The notes beneath the pieces are model-generated. The model searched no databases and was not told where the DNA came from. It worked only from the letters and a program-made list of their open reading frames with translations. From positions 4,524,712 to 4,588,711 of the forward strand of contig NC_011740.1 in NCBI RefSeq assembly GCF_000026225.1: a DNA stretch of 64,000 nucleotides. Reading direction: 5' to 3'. A program made the position numbers and the translations under genes. Below are positions 6,472 through 15,190 of the stretch, one piece after another. Position 1 is the first letter of the stretch, and each line of letters starts with the position of its first letter. This DNA comes from Escherichia fergusonii ATCC 35469 (GTDB taxonomy: Bacteria > Pseudomonadota > Gammaproteobacteria > Enterobacterales > Enterobacteriaceae).

Positions 6472-6678
6472 ATGCATAAAGATCAATACACTGATGCCCC
6501 CTCCCAGGAGCAGGTTCGTGTAAAAACTATGCTTAATAGCACCATTTCGATGGGTTACCCGGATGTTGTAATTGCATGTATAGAACATCAAGTATCTCTG
6601 GAAGCATTCAGGGCAATTGAGGCCGCGTTAGTAAAGCACGATAAGAATACGAAGGATTATTCCCTGGTGGTTGACTGA
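6472..6678 (+). CDS. Small phage protein, unrecognised
   Basis: A 68-residue acidic protein (MHKDQYTDAPSQEQVRVKTM...). The ATG has GGAG 8 bases upstream. It looks like two or three helices with no cysteine, signal or membrane segment. Small proteins of this kind often precede the terminase region in lambdoid prophages, but I cannot name the family. It is the last gene before cos. Confidence 0.65.
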   Translation: MHKDQYTDAPSQEQVRVKTMLNSTISMGYPDVVIACIEHQVSLEAFRAIEAALVKHDKNTKDYSLVVD

Positions 6679-7009
6679 TCACCATAACTGCTAACCATTC
6701 TGACCATTTCACAAGTGACAGAGTCAATATCGTATTCTGTCACTGTCAGGCTAATACAGTACTGCAATTCAACTACAGCAATGCCTCGTATTTAGGTGAA
6801 TTTACAATATCGTCCAGTTCTGATGCCGGCTGCATTTCTAAAGATAAGGCATTTCGGTTCGCGTATTTTCCCCTCATGCTCGTCAGTCCTGTGCGTAGGA
6901 AGAAACAGGACACTCACACTAATTTGTGTGGGCATGCTGTGATGTCCTTCTGAATTATTCCTATGCCATTATGTAAAGCGCTGTATCAGATGCTCGTCAC
7001 GGCTGTCAG
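6679..7009. other. Intergenic left of cos
   Basis: No gene seen. Contains the inverted repeat GTGACAGA (6715-6722) / TCTGTCAC (6736-6743) with a 13-base spacer, and CACAC-TAATTT-GTGTG near 6916-6931. These may be packaging or protein-binding sites; neither has a T run typical of a terminator. Confidence 0.4.
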
Positions 7010-7015
7010 GCTGTC

Positions 7016-7061
7016 GGGTCCTCCCGGTGGGGGCCCCTGCCACGGGGCGGGAGCGTCGCGG
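7016..7061 (+). other. cos site (cosQ and cosN)
   Basis: GGGTCCTCCCGGTG (7016-7029) closely matches lambda cosQ (GGGTCCTTTCCGGTG). ACGGGGCGGGAGCGTCGCGG (7042-7061) matches lambda cosN in both symmetric halves; by analogy the 12-base cohesive end would be GGGCGGGAGCGT (7045-7056). Order cosQ-cosN-terminase small subunit is as in lambda. The site is therefore the phage genome end, used for packaging from left to right. Confidence 0.8.
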
Positions 7062-7230
7062 AAAAAGGCTAGTTTTTGCATTTTTATCGGCCACCATCAT
7101 CTTTGCATCTTATTGATTATTAATGGTTATTTGTTTTTTGTATGTCGAATTGAGTGTTTTTTGTTCGACATCGAACGCGTTTTCTTAAAGTTGTTCGCAC
7201 GATGCATGTTTAAAGCTCTCCGGAGGAAAT
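7062..7230 (+). promoter_or_regulatory. cosB-like region between cosN and terminase
   Basis: An AT-rich 170-base stretch in the place of lambda cosB, where the small terminase subunit and IHF bind. TTGTTCGACATCGAA and similar TGTCGAA repeats (TATGTCGAATTGAG near 7141) may be recognition elements. No gene. Confidence 0.45.
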
Positions 7231-7722
7231 ATGGATCATGAGTTGAAAAACCTGGTGCTGAATATTAATCAACTGGCGGCTTTATCTGGTCTGCACCGCC
7301 AGACTGTCGTGGCAAGACTGAAAAACATTCGTCCCGCTGGTGGACATGACAAACTCAAGCTATACCGGTTGACCGATATTCTGACTGAATTTATGGGGTT
7401 ACCACCGCCGGTTGCTGAGGGCGAAATGGATCCACATGAACGCAAAGCCTGGTATCAGTCTGAACGTGAGCGTCTTAAGTTCGAACAGGAAACGGCACAA
7501 CTCATTCCGGCCAGTGATGTCAGACGGGAGTTTGCCATCTGGGCAAAAGCGGTCGTGCAGGTGCTGGAGACATTACCGGATATTCTGGAACGTGACTGCG
7601 GCCTGCAGCCTGCCGCTGTGAGCCGTGTTCAGTCCATTATTGATGATCTGCGCGATCAGATAGCCCTGCGGGTGACCGAAGCAGGTGCGGATGATGAGGA
7701 GGAATTACAGCAGGAGGAGTAA
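7231..7722 (+). CDS. Terminase small subunit (DUF1441, Nu1-like)
   Basis: A 163-residue DNA-packaging protein. It binds cos and recruits the large subunit. The N-terminus (about 8-60) is a winged-helix type DNA-binding domain (NINQLAALSGLHRQTVVARLKNI), followed by a helical region (90-150) and an acidic tail (ADDEEELQQEE). GGAGG precedes the start closely. It lies directly after cos and overlaps the terminase large subunit start, as in lambda nu1-A, although its sequence is of the DUF1441 type rather than lambda Nu1. Confidence 0.88.
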   Translation: MDHELKNLVLNINQLAALSGLHRQTVVARLKNIRPAGGHDKLKLYRLTDILTEFMGLPPPVAEGEMDPHERKAWYQSERERLKFEQETAQLIPASDVRREFAIWAKAVVQVLETLPDILERDCGLQPAAVSRVQSIIDDLRDQIALRVTEAGADDEEELQQEE

Positions 7723-9824
7723 TGCTGAATCAGGAAACCGCAAAGGCAGCACGAACCGATTCAGGTTATATCCTTCGCGCACCGAGACGAATGCTGGTTG
7801 CTGATGCCGTTGCTCAGTATATGCGGGTGCCCATGGGGGCCGGGAATTCAGTCCCGTGGGATCCGCTGGTGGCACCGTATGTTATTGAGCCGATGAACTG
7901 CCTGGCCTCGCGTGAATACGACGCAGTGATATTTGTTGGCCCGGCACGAACTGGCAAGACTATCGGCCTGATTGACGGCTGGGTGATTTACAATGTGATT
8001 TGCGATCCTGCTGATATGCTGATCATTCAGATGACGGAGGAAAAAGCCCGCGAACACTCCAAAAAACGACTTGCCAGAACGTTTCGCGTCAGCCCGGAAG
8101 TGGTCAGTCGCCTGAGTCCGAACAAAAATGACAACAACGTTTATGACAGAACATTCCTTGCTGGCAACTACCTGAAAATCGGCTGGCCGTCAGTCAATAT
8201 CATGTCCTCATCAGATTATAAATGCGTGGCGCTGACGGATTATGACCGTTTTCCGGAAGATATTGATGGCGAGGGGGATGCCTTCTCTCTTGCCTCAAAA
8301 CGTACCACCACATTTATGTCCAGTGGTATGACGCTGGTGGAGAGTTCCCCCGGCAGGGATGTGAAGGATGTGAAATGGCGACGGACTTCACCGCATGAGG
8401 CTCCACCAACCACGGGGATACTGTCGCTCTATAACCGTGGCGATCGCCGTCGCTGGTACTGGCCCTGTCCACACTGTGGTGAGTATTTTCAGCCCTGCGG
8501 CGATGTGGTTGCTGGTTTCCGTGATATTGCCGATCCCGTGCTGGCAAGTGAGGCGGCTTATATTCAGTGTCCTTCCTGTTCAGGACGGATTATGCCTGAA
8601 CAAAAACGTGAGCTGAACGGACGTGGGGTCTGGTTGCGGGATGGTGAATCCATCAATGCGGATGGCAGTCGTTATGGTGATCCCCGACGCTCACGTATTG
8701 CGTCATTCTGGATGGAGGGTCCGGCAGCTGCTTACCAGACACTCTCGCAACTCGTTTACAAACTGCTTACTGCAGAACAGGAATACGAGACAACCGGAAG
8801 TGAAGAAACACTCAAGACGGTTATCAATACCGACTGGGGATTACCTTATCTTCCCCGTGCCAGCATGGAGCAACGAAAAAGTGAACTGCTTGAGCAGCGG
8901 GCAGAGCCAGTTCCTTCCCGCAGTGTGCCGGATGGCGTTAATTTCCTGGTGGCGACAGTGGATGTGCAGGCGGGACGTCATCGCCGTTTTGTGGTTCAGG
9001 TAACGGGCTATGGCAGCCGTGGCGAACGCTGGATTATTGATCGTTACAACATCACGCAGTCATTGCGCGGTGACAGCGACGGGGAGAGCCAGCGAATTGA
9101 TCCGGCCAGCTATCCGGAAGACTGGGATGTCCTGCTGACGGATGTTTTTCATAAAAGCTGGCCGCTGGCCTCCGATCCTTCTCAACAAATGCGACTGATG
9201 GCAATGGCGGTGGACTCCGGCGGTGAAGACGGGGTCACTGATAATGCCTATAAATTCTGGCGTCGTTGCCGTCGTGATGGCCTTGGTAAACGTATTTACC
9301 TGTTTAAGGGCGACAGCATCCGGCGCGCAAAACTGATCACCCGTACATTCCCTGATAACACCGGACGAACGGGCCGACGGGCGCAGGCCGCAGGTGATGT
9401 GCCGCTCTGGCTTCTTCAGACGGATGCCCTGAAAGACCGGGTGAATAACGCGTTATGGCGTGACTCTCCAGGTCCCGGCTATGTGCATTTCCCTGACTGG
9501 CTGGGGAGCTGGTTTTACGACGAACTGACGTATGAAGAGCGGAGTAGTGACGGGAAATGGAGTAAGCCGGGTCGCGGTGCCAACGAAGCTTTTGACCTGA
9601 TGGTGTATGCCGAGGCTCTGGTCATTCTGCATGGATACGAAAAGATCCGCTGGCCGGATGCACCGGAGTGGGCGAGCCTGGAAACCTGGCTGGAGTGTGT
9701 CCCGGACAGTACCGAACCGTCACCCTCACCGGAACCGGTATCCACGCCTGTTAAAAAACAAAAACGGAAGAAAACAGTAACTGACGATGTTAACCCCTGG
9801 CTGACTTCCGGAGGATGGTTATGA
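7722..9824 (+). CDS. Terminase large subunit (GpA family)
   Basis: The 700-residue packaging motor: an ATPase that translocates DNA into the prohead and an endonuclease that cuts cos. Walker A-like GPARTGKT is at 73-80, and a cysteine pair set CPHC and CPSC (about 248-288) is typical of GpA. The C-terminal half carries the nuclease (VATVDVQAGRH, AMAVDSGGED with conserved acidic residues). Its start overlaps the small subunit stop, and its TGA overlaps the gpW ATG in ATGA. Confidence 0.96.
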   Translation: MLNQETAKAARTDSGYILRAPRRMLVADAVAQYMRVPMGAGNSVPWDPLVAPYVIEPMNCLASREYDAVIFVGPARTGKTIGLIDGWVIYNVICDPADMLIIQMTEEKAREHSKKRLARTFRVSPEVVSRLSPNKNDNNVYDRTFLAGNYLKIGWPSVNIMSSSDYKCVALTDYDRFPEDIDGEGDAFSLASKRTTTFMSSGMTLVESSPGRDVKDVKWRRTSPHEAPPTTGILSLYNRGDRRRWYWPCPHCGEYFQPCGDVVAGFRDIADPVLASEAAYIQCPSCSGRIMPEQKRELNGRGVWLRDGESINADGSRYGDPRRSRIASFWMEGPAAAYQTLSQLVYKLLTAEQEYETTGSEETLKTVINTDWGLPYLPRASMEQRKSELLEQRAEPVPSRSVPDGVNFLVATVDVQAGRHRRFVVQVTGYGSRGERWIIDRYNITQSLRGDSDGESQRIDPASYPEDWDVLLTDVFHKSWPLASDPSQQMRLMAMAVDSGGEDGVTDNAYKFWRRCRRDGLGKRIYLFKGDSIRRAKLITRTFPDNTGRTGRRAQAAGDVPLWLLQTDALKDRVNNALWRDSPGPGYVHFPDWLGSWFYDELTYEERSSDGKWSKPGRGANEAFDLMVYAEALVILHGYEKIRWPDAPEWASLETWLECVPDSTEPSPSPEPVSTPVKKQKRKKTVTDDVNPWLTSGGWL

Positions 9825-10033
9825 ACCAGAATGATATCGAAGCCATGATTCAGCGTTATACGGAAGCTGAAATGGCGGTGCTGGACGGAAAATCCGTCAC
9901 CTTTAATGGTCAGCAGATGACCATGGAAAACTTATCTGAGATCCGGCAGGGACGGCAGGAGTGGGAGCGCCGCCTTGCGGCTCTGATTACACGACGACGG
10001 GGGCATCCTGGGTACCGGCTGGCGAGGTTCTGA
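9821..10033 (+). CDS. Head-to-tail joining protein gpW
   Basis: A 70-residue gpW family protein that binds the portal after packaging and stops DNA leaking out before FII and the tail attach. Start 9821 is chosen because GGAGG lies 7 bases upstream and overlaps the terminase stop as ATGA; a further ATG at 9815 is too close to the ribosome site. The sequence MNQNDIEAMIQRYTEAEMAVLDGKSVTFNGQ is typical. The stop overlaps the portal start (TGATG). Confidence 0.92.
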   Translation: MNQNDIEAMIQRYTEAEMAVLDGKSVTFNGQQMTMENLSEIRQGRQEWERRLAALITRRRGHPGYRLARF

Positions 10034-11541
10034 TGGCAATTCTTGATGATGTGATTGGCGTTTTTTCACCAGGATGGAAAGCGGCAAGGCTGCGTTCCCG
10101 TGCGGTGATCCAGGCTTATGAGGCCGTAAAAACGACACGGACACACAAAGCCCGGCGGGAAAACCGAACTGCCGACCAGTTAAGCCAGTACGGGGCCGTG
10201 TCGTTACGTGAGCAGGCCCGTTACCTTGATAACAACCACGATCTGGTTATTGGTGTATTTGACAAGCTGGAAGAACGGGTGGTGGGGAAAAACGGGATTA
10301 TTGTCGAGCCACATCCGGTATTACGCAATGGGGCCATTGCCCGTGATCTGGCAGCGGAGATACGCACCCGATGGAGTGAATGGTCTGTCAGTCCGGAAGT
10401 CACCGGGCAGTTTACCCGTCCGATGCTGGAACGTCTGATGCTGCGTACCTGGCTGCGCGATGGTGAGGTGTTTGCCCAGATGGTTTCCGGGCGCATAAAC
10501 AGCCTGACGCCTTCTGCCGGTGTTCATTTCTGGCTGGAGGCGCTCGAGCCGGACTTTATTCCCATGACCAGTGATGAGAGCAACAGGCTGAATCAGGGCG
10601 TGTTTGTTGATGACTGGGGGCGTCCCGAAAAATATCTGGTGTATAAAAGCCGTCCCGTATCCGGGCGGCAGATGGAAACCAAAGAAGTGGATGCAGAGCG
10701 AATGCTGCATCTTAAATTTGTTCGCCGTCTGCACCAGATGCGCGGGACGTCTTTGTTGTCCGGTGTGCTGATCCGCCTCAGTGCCCTGAAAGAGTATGAA
10801 GATTCTGAGCTGACTGCAGCAAGGATCGCCGCTGCTCTGGGGATGTACATCCGGAAAGGCGACGGGCAGAGCTATGAACCGGATGGTAATGGCAGCAAGG
10901 AGAATGAACGCGAGCTTACCATTCAGCCAGGCATTATTTACGACGATCTGAAACCCGGCGAAGAAATCGGAATGGTGAAGTCGGATCGTCCCAATCCTAA
11001 CCTTGAAACTTTTCGTAATGGTCAGTTGCGTGCCGTGGCGGCGGGCAGTCGTCTGAGTTTTTCCAGTACGGCACGCAACTATAACGGCACTTACAGCGCC
11101 CAGCGTCAGGAACTGGTTGAGTCTACTGATGGCTACCTGATCCTGCAGGACTGGTTTATTGGTGCCGTCACCCGCCCGATGTATCGTGCCTGGCTGAAAC
11201 AGGCTGTGGCATCCGGTGTTATCAGGTTACCCCGCGATCTTGACCGTTCTTCACTGTATACCGCGGTGTATTCCGGACCAGTGATGCCGTGGATTGACCC
11301 TGTTAAGGAGGCTGAGGCCTGGAAAATCCAGATTCGTGGTGGAGCGGCGACAGAATCAGACTGGGTACGTGCTGGTGGTCGTAATCCGGATGATGTCAAA
11401 CGTCGGCGCAAGGCCGAAATTGATGAAAACCGCAAGCTGGATCTGGTATTTGATACCGATCCGGCCAGTGATAAAGGAGGCAGCAGTGCCGCAACGAAAC
11501 GACAGGAGCCGCAGCACACCGACGACCAGTCCGAAGAATAA
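10033..11541 (+). CDS. Portal protein (lambda gpB family)
   Basis: A 502-residue portal subunit; twelve copies form the channel at the head vertex through which DNA passes. The ATG at 10033 has GAGG five bases upstream and overlaps gpW. Family features include YLDNNHDLVIGVFDKLEERVVG near the N-terminus and RLSFSSTARNYNGTYSAQRQELVE in the C-terminal half. The last 56 bases overlap the protease-capsid gene in another frame, coupling translation. Confidence 0.95.
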   Translation: MAILDDVIGVFSPGWKAARLRSRAVIQAYEAVKTTRTHKARRENRTADQLSQYGAVSLREQARYLDNNHDLVIGVFDKLEERVVGKNGIIVEPHPVLRNGAIARDLAAEIRTRWSEWSVSPEVTGQFTRPMLERLMLRTWLRDGEVFAQMVSGRINSLTPSAGVHFWLEALEPDFIPMTSDESNRLNQGVFVDDWGRPEKYLVYKSRPVSGRQMETKEVDAERMLHLKFVRRLHQMRGTSLLSGVLIRLSALKEYEDSELTAARIAAALGMYIRKGDGQSYEPDGNGSKENERELTIQPGIIYDDLKPGEEIGMVKSDRPNPNLETFRNGQLRAVAAGSRLSFSSTARNYNGTYSAQRQELVESTDGYLILQDWFIGAVTRPMYRAWLKQAVASGVIRLPRDLDRSSLYTAVYSGPVMPWIDPVKEAEAWKIQIRGGAATESDWVRAGGRNPDDVKRRRKAEIDENRKLDLVFDTDPASDKGGSSAATKRQEPQHTDDQSEE

Positions 11542-13513
11542 TTCCTGGTTCAGGATGCAGGCTGGTCACCAGAGTGACGCGGATATTTATATTTATGACG
11601 AGATTGGTTTCTGGGGTGTTACAGCGAAGCAGTTTATCAGTGATCTGAATGCACTGGGCGATATCACCCACATTAATCTCCATATTAATTCACCGGGTGG
11701 CGATGTCTTTGAAGGCATCGCCATTTTTAATGCGCTGAAAACACATGGTGCGTCCATTACCGTTTATGTCGACGGTGTGGCGGCGTCAATGGCGTCGGTC
11801 ATTGCGATGGTGGGAAACCCGGTCATTATGCCGGAAAACACCTTCATGATGATTCATAAACCATTTGGCTTTACGGGCGGTGATGCGGAGGACATGCGCA
11901 CCTATGCCGACCTGCTCGATAAGGTTGAGGCGGTTCTGTTACCCGCTTATGCACAGAAAACCGGGAAAACCACCGATGAAATTGCTGCCATGCTGGCGGA
12001 TGAGACCTGGATGTCCGGTGCCGAATGTCTGGCACATGGATTTGCTGATCAGGTAACGCCAGCCGTTAAGGCAATGGCATGTATTCAGTCAAAACGTACA
12101 GAGGAATTTAAAAAGATGCCGGAATCCATTCGAAACATGATTACTCCGCCACGCAACAGTGCTCCACGCGTACAGGATGATGAACCTGCAGCCTCCCGGA
12201 CGCCAGTGCAGGCAGCAACACCCGTGGTGGATGAAAACAGTATCCGTGCGCAGGTACTGGCAGAGCAAAAAGCGCGTGTAAACGGTATTAATGATCTGTT
12301 TGCCATGTTTGGCGGGCGTTATCAGACGCTGCAGGCTCAGTGTCTTGCCGATCCTGAATGTTCGCTGGAGCAGGCCCGCGAAAAGCTGTTGAACGAGATG
12401 GGGCGCGAGTCCACGCCATCCAATAAAAATACCCCGGCTCATATTTATGCCGGTAACGGTAATTTTGTGGGGGACGGGATCCGCCAGGCGCTGATGGCGC
12501 GTGCCGGATTTGAAAAAACCGAACGTGATAATGTCTACAACGGGATGACCCTGCGTGAATATGCCCGTATGTCACTGACTGAACGGGGTATTGGGGTTTC
12601 CAGTTATAACCCGATGCAGATGGTCGGTGCGGCGTTCACACACAGTACGTCTGACTTCGGTAATATTCTGCTGGATGTTGCGAACAAAGCCATTCTGCAG
12701 GGCTGGGAAGATGCCCCTGAAACCTATGAACAGTGGACGCGGAAAGGTCAGTTGTCTGATTTTAAAATTGCCCATCGTGTGGGTATGGGGGGCTTCAGTG
12801 CTCTGCGTCAGGTGCGTGAAGGGGCGGAATATAAATACGTCACCACCGGAGATAAACAGGCCACTATTGCACTGGCGACCTATGGCGAGCTGTTCAGTAT
12901 CACCCGTCAGGCCATTATCAATGATGATCTGAATATGCTGACCGATGTCCCGATGAAACTGGGCCGTGCGGCGAAATCCACTATTGCCGATCTGGTTTAT
13001 GCCATTCTGACGTCTAACCCGAAAATCTCCACAGATAATGTAAGTCTGTTCGATAAAGCGAAACATGCAAACGTACTGGAGAGCGCTGCAATGGACGTGG
13101 CATCGCTGGATAAAGCCCGCCAGTTGATGCGCGTTCAGAAAGAGGGGGAGCGTCATCTGAATATTCGTCCTGCGTTCGTACTGGTACCGACGGCGATGGA
13201 GTCTGTTGCTAACCAGGTCATTCGCTCCTCAAGTGTCAAGGGGGCTGACATTAACGCCGGTATTATTAACCCGGTGAAAGATTTTGCGACCGTTATTGCA
13301 GAGCCTCGTCTTGATGATAACAGCCAGACCACTTTCTACCTGGCTGCGTCCAAAGGCTCCGATACGATTGAAGTTGCTTATCTCAACGGTGTGGATACGC
13401 CATATATTGATCAGATGGAGGGCTTCAGTGTGGATGGCGTGACAACGAAAGTGCGTATTGACGCCGGTGTCGCGCCAGTTGATCACCGCGGTCTGGTGAA
13501 ATGTACGGCGTAA
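11486..13513 (+). CDS. ClpP-like prohead protease fused to major capsid protein
   Basis: A 675-residue polyprotein. The GTG at 11486 has GGAGG six bases upstream. Residues 25-220 are a ClpP/S49-type serine protease: Ser in DGVAASMASV, His in MMIHKPFG, and the INSPGGDVFEGIAIF oxyanion region. Residues about 350-675 are a HK97-fold major capsid protein (EYKYVTTGDKQATIALATYGELFSITRQAI). Between them lies a charged linker (about 220-300) that may act as scaffold. Protease, scaffold and capsid are usually separate genes, so the protein probably cleaves itself during prohead maturation. This fused form is known in Gifsy-like and EHEC prophages. Confidence 0.92.
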   Translation: MPQRNDRSRSTPTTSPKNNSWFRMQAGHQSDADIYIYDEIGFWGVTAKQFISDLNALGDITHINLHINSPGGDVFEGIAIFNALKTHGASITVYVDGVAASMASVIAMVGNPVIMPENTFMMIHKPFGFTGGDAEDMRTYADLLDKVEAVLLPAYAQKTGKTTDEIAAMLADETWMSGAECLAHGFADQVTPAVKAMACIQSKRTEEFKKMPESIRNMITPPRNSAPRVQDDEPAASRTPVQAATPVVDENSIRAQVLAEQKARVNGINDLFAMFGGRYQTLQAQCLADPECSLEQAREKLLNEMGRESTPSNKNTPAHIYAGNGNFVGDGIRQALMARAGFEKTERDNVYNGMTLREYARMSLTERGIGVSSYNPMQMVGAAFTHSTSDFGNILLDVANKAILQGWEDAPETYEQWTRKGQLSDFKIAHRVGMGGFSALRQVREGAEYKYVTTGDKQATIALATYGELFSITRQAIINDDLNMLTDVPMKLGRAAKSTIADLVYAILTSNPKISTDNVSLFDKAKHANVLESAAMDVASLDKARQLMRVQKEGERHLNIRPAFVLVPTAMESVANQVIRSSSVKGADINAGIINPVKDFATVIAEPRLDDNSQTTFYLAASKGSDTIEVAYLNGVDTPYIDQMEGFSVDGVTTKVRIDAGVAPVDHRGLVKCTA

Positions 13514-13537
13514 ACGTCGCAGACAACAACTCTGATG

Positions 13538-13556
13538 GCCCGTAAGGGCTTTTTTT
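13538..13556 (+). terminator. Hairpin after the capsid gene
   Basis: Stem GCCC / GGGC with GTAA loop and seven T. It lies inside the late operon, so it is either antiterminated by Q or lowers downstream expression relative to capsid. Confidence 0.7.
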
Positions 13557-13599
13557 GTACCTGAAATCAGCCCCTGAACGGGGCTGTGCGGAGACAGTT

Positions 13600-13923
13600 A
13601 TGGCAAAGAATTTTGTAGAAGAAGGAAAAACGGTGGCGATTGTTGCCAGTGCAGCCATCAGCAGCGGAGATCTGGTGCAGGTGGGCGATGTTTTTGCGGT
13701 GGCGCTGACCGATATTCCACAGGGTGAAACAGGCGACGGCATGACCGAAGGTGTGTTTATGCTGCCTAAGCTGAAAACGGATGACATGAAAACGGGTAAG
13801 AAGGTTTATCTGAAGTCCGGAAAAGTTCAGCTGACTAACAGCGGCTCTGATCCGCTGGTCGGGGTTGTCTGGGCAGATGCCGGAACCAGTGCAGAAGAAG
13901 TGCCGGTAAAACTCAATGTCTGA
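13600..13923 (+). CDS. DUF2190 capsid-associated (decoration-type) protein
   Basis: A 107-residue beta-rich protein starting MAKNFVEEGKTVAIVA, the DUF2190 pattern. It occupies the position of lambda gpD, the trimeric head-stabilising protein, right next to the capsid gene. The family includes proteins that decorate or cement capsids. The ATG at 13600 follows GGAGA. The stop overlaps the next gene. Confidence 0.85.
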   Translation: MAKNFVEEGKTVAIVASAAISSGDLVQVGDVFAVALTDIPQGETGDGMTEGVFMLPKLKTDDMKTGKKVYLKSGKVQLTNSGSDPLVGVVWADAGTSAEEVPVKLNV

Positions 13924-14191
13924 TCCCTTTTCCCGGCTGGCAGCGCGTATGGATGCTATCACGGTCAGAAAGATGGGAAAGACAGCCTCGATTAATGATG
14001 TCGATATGACTGTGATCCCGGGAGAAACACTGGCAGAACTGAATGCTCTGTCCGGACCTGCGGTCTCTCTGGTGGTGTTTTCTTCGGGATACCGCCCACG
14101 GCGCGGGGATCGCGTTGTTTATGACGGACAACAATGGACGGTCACACGGCATGAACGCTTTAACGGTAAGCCAATGATCTTTATTGAGTAA
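13916..14191 (+). CDS. Head-tail connector, gpFII-like
   Basis: A 91-residue protein placed between the capsid genes and gpZ, where lambda has FII. The C-terminal half (RRGDRVVYDGQQWTVTRHERFNGK) resembles the FII core RRGDTLTIGEENFWVDRV. It would form the interface between the gpW-plugged head and the tail. Assignment rests on position and this short similarity; homologues are often labelled ATP-binding sugar transporter-like, which is misleading. Confidence 0.75.
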   Translation: MSDPFSRLAARMDAITVRKMGKTASINDVDMTVIPGETLAELNALSGPAVSLVVFSSGYRPRRGDRVVYDGQQWTVTRHERFNGKPMIFIE

Positions 14192-14202
14192 AGAGGTGTG
14201 GG

Positions 14203-14781
14203 ATGAAGGGGCTTGAGAATGCCATCCGTAATCTGAACAGCCTTGATACCCGTATGGTGCCACAGGCCAGCGCATGGGCGATAAACCGTGTGGCACAGAA
14301 AGCGGTCTCGGTTGCCACCCGGCAGGTTGCCGGGAATACCGTTGCGGGAGATAACCAGGTGAAAGGGATCCCCCTGAAACTGGTACGTCAGCGTGTCCGG
14401 GTGTTTAAAGCCAGTCCGTCAGGAAAAATGACGGCCAGGATCCGCGTTAACCGGGGCAATCTGCCCGCCATTAAGCTGGGGACAGCCCGGGTCAGACTGG
14501 CCCGGCGTGGTGGAAAACTGCAGTACCGTGGCAGTGTGCTGAAGGTGGGTAAATATCTTTTCCGGGATGCGTTTATTCAGCAACTGGCGAATGGTCGCTG
14601 GCATGTGATGCGGCGTATTGATGGCAAAAATCGTTACTCCATTGATGTGGTGAAAATCCCGCTTTCCGGACCGCTGACACAGGCATTTGAAGATGCCCGC
14701 GACCGCATCATTGCTGCGGAAATGCCGAAACAGCTGGGGTATGCACTGAAACAACAACTGAGGTTATGGCTGACCCGATGA
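14203..14781 (+). CDS. Minor tail protein Z
   Basis: A 192-residue tail-completion protein of the gpZ family, needed for the head-proximal end of the tail and for DNA positioning in it. It is strongly basic (many Arg and Lys), starts MKGLENAIRNLNSLDTRMVPQAS, and is preceded by an AGAGGTG ribosome site. Its TGA overlaps the gpU start. Confidence 0.9.
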   Translation: MKGLENAIRNLNSLDTRMVPQASAWAINRVAQKAVSVATRQVAGNTVAGDNQVKGIPLKLVRQRVRVFKASPSGKMTARIRVNRGNLPAIKLGTARVRLARRGGKLQYRGSVLKVGKYLFRDAFIQQLANGRWHVMRRIDGKNRYSIDVVKIPLSGPLTQAFEDARDRIIAAEMPKQLGYALKQQLRLWLTR

Positions 14782-15179
14782 ACCGACATACACAAATCCG
14801 CCAGGCCGTACTGGCACGCCTTCGGGAACAGTGTGGAGACAGCGCCACGTTTTTTGACGGGCTTCCGGCATTTATTGATGCGCAGGAACTGCCTGCCGTG
14901 GCGGTGTGGCTGAGTGATGCTCAGTACACCGGAAAAATGACGGATGAAGATGACTGGCAGGCTGTTCTGCATATTGCTGTCTTCATCCGGGCACAGGCAC
15001 CGGATTCAGAGCTGGATATGTGGATGGAGAGCACCATTTTCCCGGCCCTGAATGATATACCGGCACTTTCCGGACTCATCGACACCCTGATCCCTCTCGG
15101 TTTTAACTATCAACGTGATAATGAGATGGCCACCTGGGCGATGGCGGAAATCACGTACCAGATCACGTACACGAATTAA
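14778..15179 (+). CDS. Tail terminator protein U
   Basis: A 133-residue gpU family protein; a hexameric ring that stops tail tube growth and makes the head-binding surface. It aligns with lambda U over most of its length (ATFFDGLPAF, DDWQAVLHIAVF, DSELDMWMES, DIPALSGLI, EITYQITY). Start 14778 overlaps the gpZ stop as ATGA and gives the lambda length; an in-frame ATG at 14766 is an alternative. Confidence 0.92.
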   Translation: MNRHTQIRQAVLARLREQCGDSATFFDGLPAFIDAQELPAVAVWLSDAQYTGKMTDEDDWQAVLHIAVFIRAQAPDSELDMWMESTIFPALNDIPALSGLIDTLIPLGFNYQRDNEMATWAMAEITYQITYTN

Positions 15180-15190
15180 AGGAGGTGGCA

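Noticed and set aside
6963..7241. 92-codon frame across cos
   Set aside because: Runs through the cos site and ends inside the terminase gene; start lacks a ribosome site.
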